Assembly (NCBI GenBank): GCA_035447605.1
Contig: DAOTHJ010000009.1
Location: 1-64,000, forward strand
Length of the DNA: 64,000 bases
Source: UMGS1668 sp035447605
GTDB taxonomy: Bacteria > Bacillota > Clostridia > Oscillospirales > Ruminococcaceae
Reading direction: 5' to 3'
The notes below the pieces were generated by a model. It was not told the origin of the DNA, did not search any database, and worked only from the letters and a program-made list of their open reading frames with translations. A program made the translations under genes and the position numbers. Shown piece after piece: positions 63,324-64,000 of this stretch. Each line of letters begins with the position of its first letter. Positions within the stretch are counted from its first letter, which is position 1.

Positions 63324-64000
63324 ATGGCAACCATTCAAATTGAAAATGTGAGAAAATGCTTCGGAAATATCGAAGTTTTAAAGGGATTCAATCAAAATGT
63401 CGAGGATAAGGAGTTCATCACGCTGCTGGGGCCCTCCGGCTGCGGCAAGACGACGATGCTCCGCATGCTGGCCGGATTTGAGAAGCCGACCTCCGGAACC
63501 ATCTCCATCGACAACAAGGTCGTCAGCTCCGACAAAACCTTCGTTCCGCCGGAGAAGCGGGACATCGGCATGGTCTTTCAGAGCTACGCCGTCTGGCCGC
63601 ATATGACGGTCTTTGACAATATTGCCTATCCGCTGAAAATCAAAAAGCTGCCGAAGGAGGAGATCCGCCAAAAGGTCGAGGCGATCATGGAGGTTGTCCA
63701 TCTGAGCCAGTACGCCGACCGGATTCCCTCGCAGCTCTCCGGCGGCCAGCAGCAGCGCGTCGCATTGGGCCGCGCCCTCGTCGCCGAACCGAGGCTTCTG
63801 CTTCTGGATGAGCCGCTCTCCAACCTCGACGCCAAACTACGCGAGAGCATGCGCTTTGAGATCAAAGAGATCCAACGCAAGCTCGGCATTACCGTCGTCT
63901 ATGTGACGCACGATCAGATCGAGGCCATGACGATGTCTGACCGCATCATCGTGATCAACGACGGCATCATCCAGCAGGTAGGCGGCCCGATGGATATCTA
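63324..64000 (+). CDS. ABC importer ATPase (FbpC/PotA-like), cut by window end
   Basis: At least 225 residues, incomplete. MATIQIENVRKCFGNIEVLK, Walker A GPSGCGKTT, signature LSGGQQQR, Walker B LLLLDEPLSNLD and the switch His (VTHDQIEA). ATG 63324 lies 8 bases after GGAGG. The C-terminal regulatory domain, if present, lies outside the window. Confidence 0.95.
   Translation, partial: MATIQIENVRKCFGNIEVLKGFNQNVEDKEFITLLGPSGCGKTTMLRMLAGFEKPTSGTISIDNKVVSSDKTFVPPEKRDIGMVFQSYAVWPHMTVFDNIAYPLKIKKLPKEEIRQKVEAIMEVVHLSQYADRIPSQLSGGQQQRVALGRALVAEPRLLLLDEPLSNLDAKLRESMRFEIKEIQRKLGITVVYVTHDQIEAMTMSDRIIVINDGIIQQVGGPMDI

Overview
The window comes from a GC-rich member of the Clostridia (Firmicutes), probably near the Oscillospirales/Christensenellales. 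The evidence is the clostridial small families (DUF4364, DUF1934, DUF2284, TIGR04076, SdpR/SdpI), pyruvate phosphate dikinase, ddl/murI, an SRP RNA next to dnaX, strong AGGAGG ribosome sites with frequent TTG starts, and Gram-positive lipoproteins and wall enzymes. The species cannot be named from sequence alone. High GC makes the antisense frames long and open; those were discarded.

Layout. 1-8.7 kb: tRNA-Ser, a CNNM/CorC transporter, ppdK, a GlmU-like protein with a decayed nucleotidyltransferase half followed by prs, an M14 peptidase and a NUDIX enzyme. 8.8-20.3 kb: an LCP-like protein, cysK, a PsuG-like protein with a very long tail, thpR, DUF4364, ddl, murI, ywiB-like, argS and a truncated MetH. 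20.4-32.8 kb: a PTS-IIC-type membrane protein, three more NUDIX genes, an ABC exporter, a GNAT, tRNA-Arg, DUF5131, DUF2284, a Ca2+ P-type ATPase and mutY. 32.9-36 kb: a ferredoxin-fused aldo/keto reductase, an orphan Cas5 of type I-C, an AT-rich XRE regulator and tRNA-Leu. 36.2-42.4 kb: a class B PBP, then the information-processing block SRP RNA-dnaX-ybaB-recR-gtrA-smpB-ssrA. 42.5-51.2 kb: SdpR/SdpI, lipoproteins, a zinc-ribbon membrane protein, small redox/unknown genes, a 31-residue Cys-rich peptide and a LysM-CAP protein. 51.4-57 kb: icd, acn and citrate synthase, the oxidative TCA arm from citrate to 2-oxoglutarate. 57.2-64 kb: a small protein, a MetK-SGNH hydrolase fusion, and a ferric-type ABC importer cut by the window end.

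The most unusual observations are these. (1) Four unrelated genes (cysK, argS, mutY, acn) are each followed, 127-204 bp downstream and in the same orientation, by a second, usually diverged copy of their own 3' end including the stop codon. The differences are partly synonymous, and stop codons are swapped in two cases, so the relics look like tails of diverged alleles. A further tandem repeat sits directly 3' of the PTS gene. (2) MetK is fused in frame to an apparently intact SGNH/GDSL hydrolase. (3) A PsuG homologue lacks the expected catalytic lysine and carries about 300 extra residues with a repeated Y-x-P-T-x-Y-N-P motif and a C-terminal Cys/His knuckle. (4) murI and mutY have no ATG/GTG/TTG at the expected start, but both have ACG exactly 8 nt after a strong Shine-Dalgarno site. 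(5) A lone cas5 has no other cas gene or array nearby. (6) A 31-residue peptide with seven cysteines has its own promoter and ribosome site.
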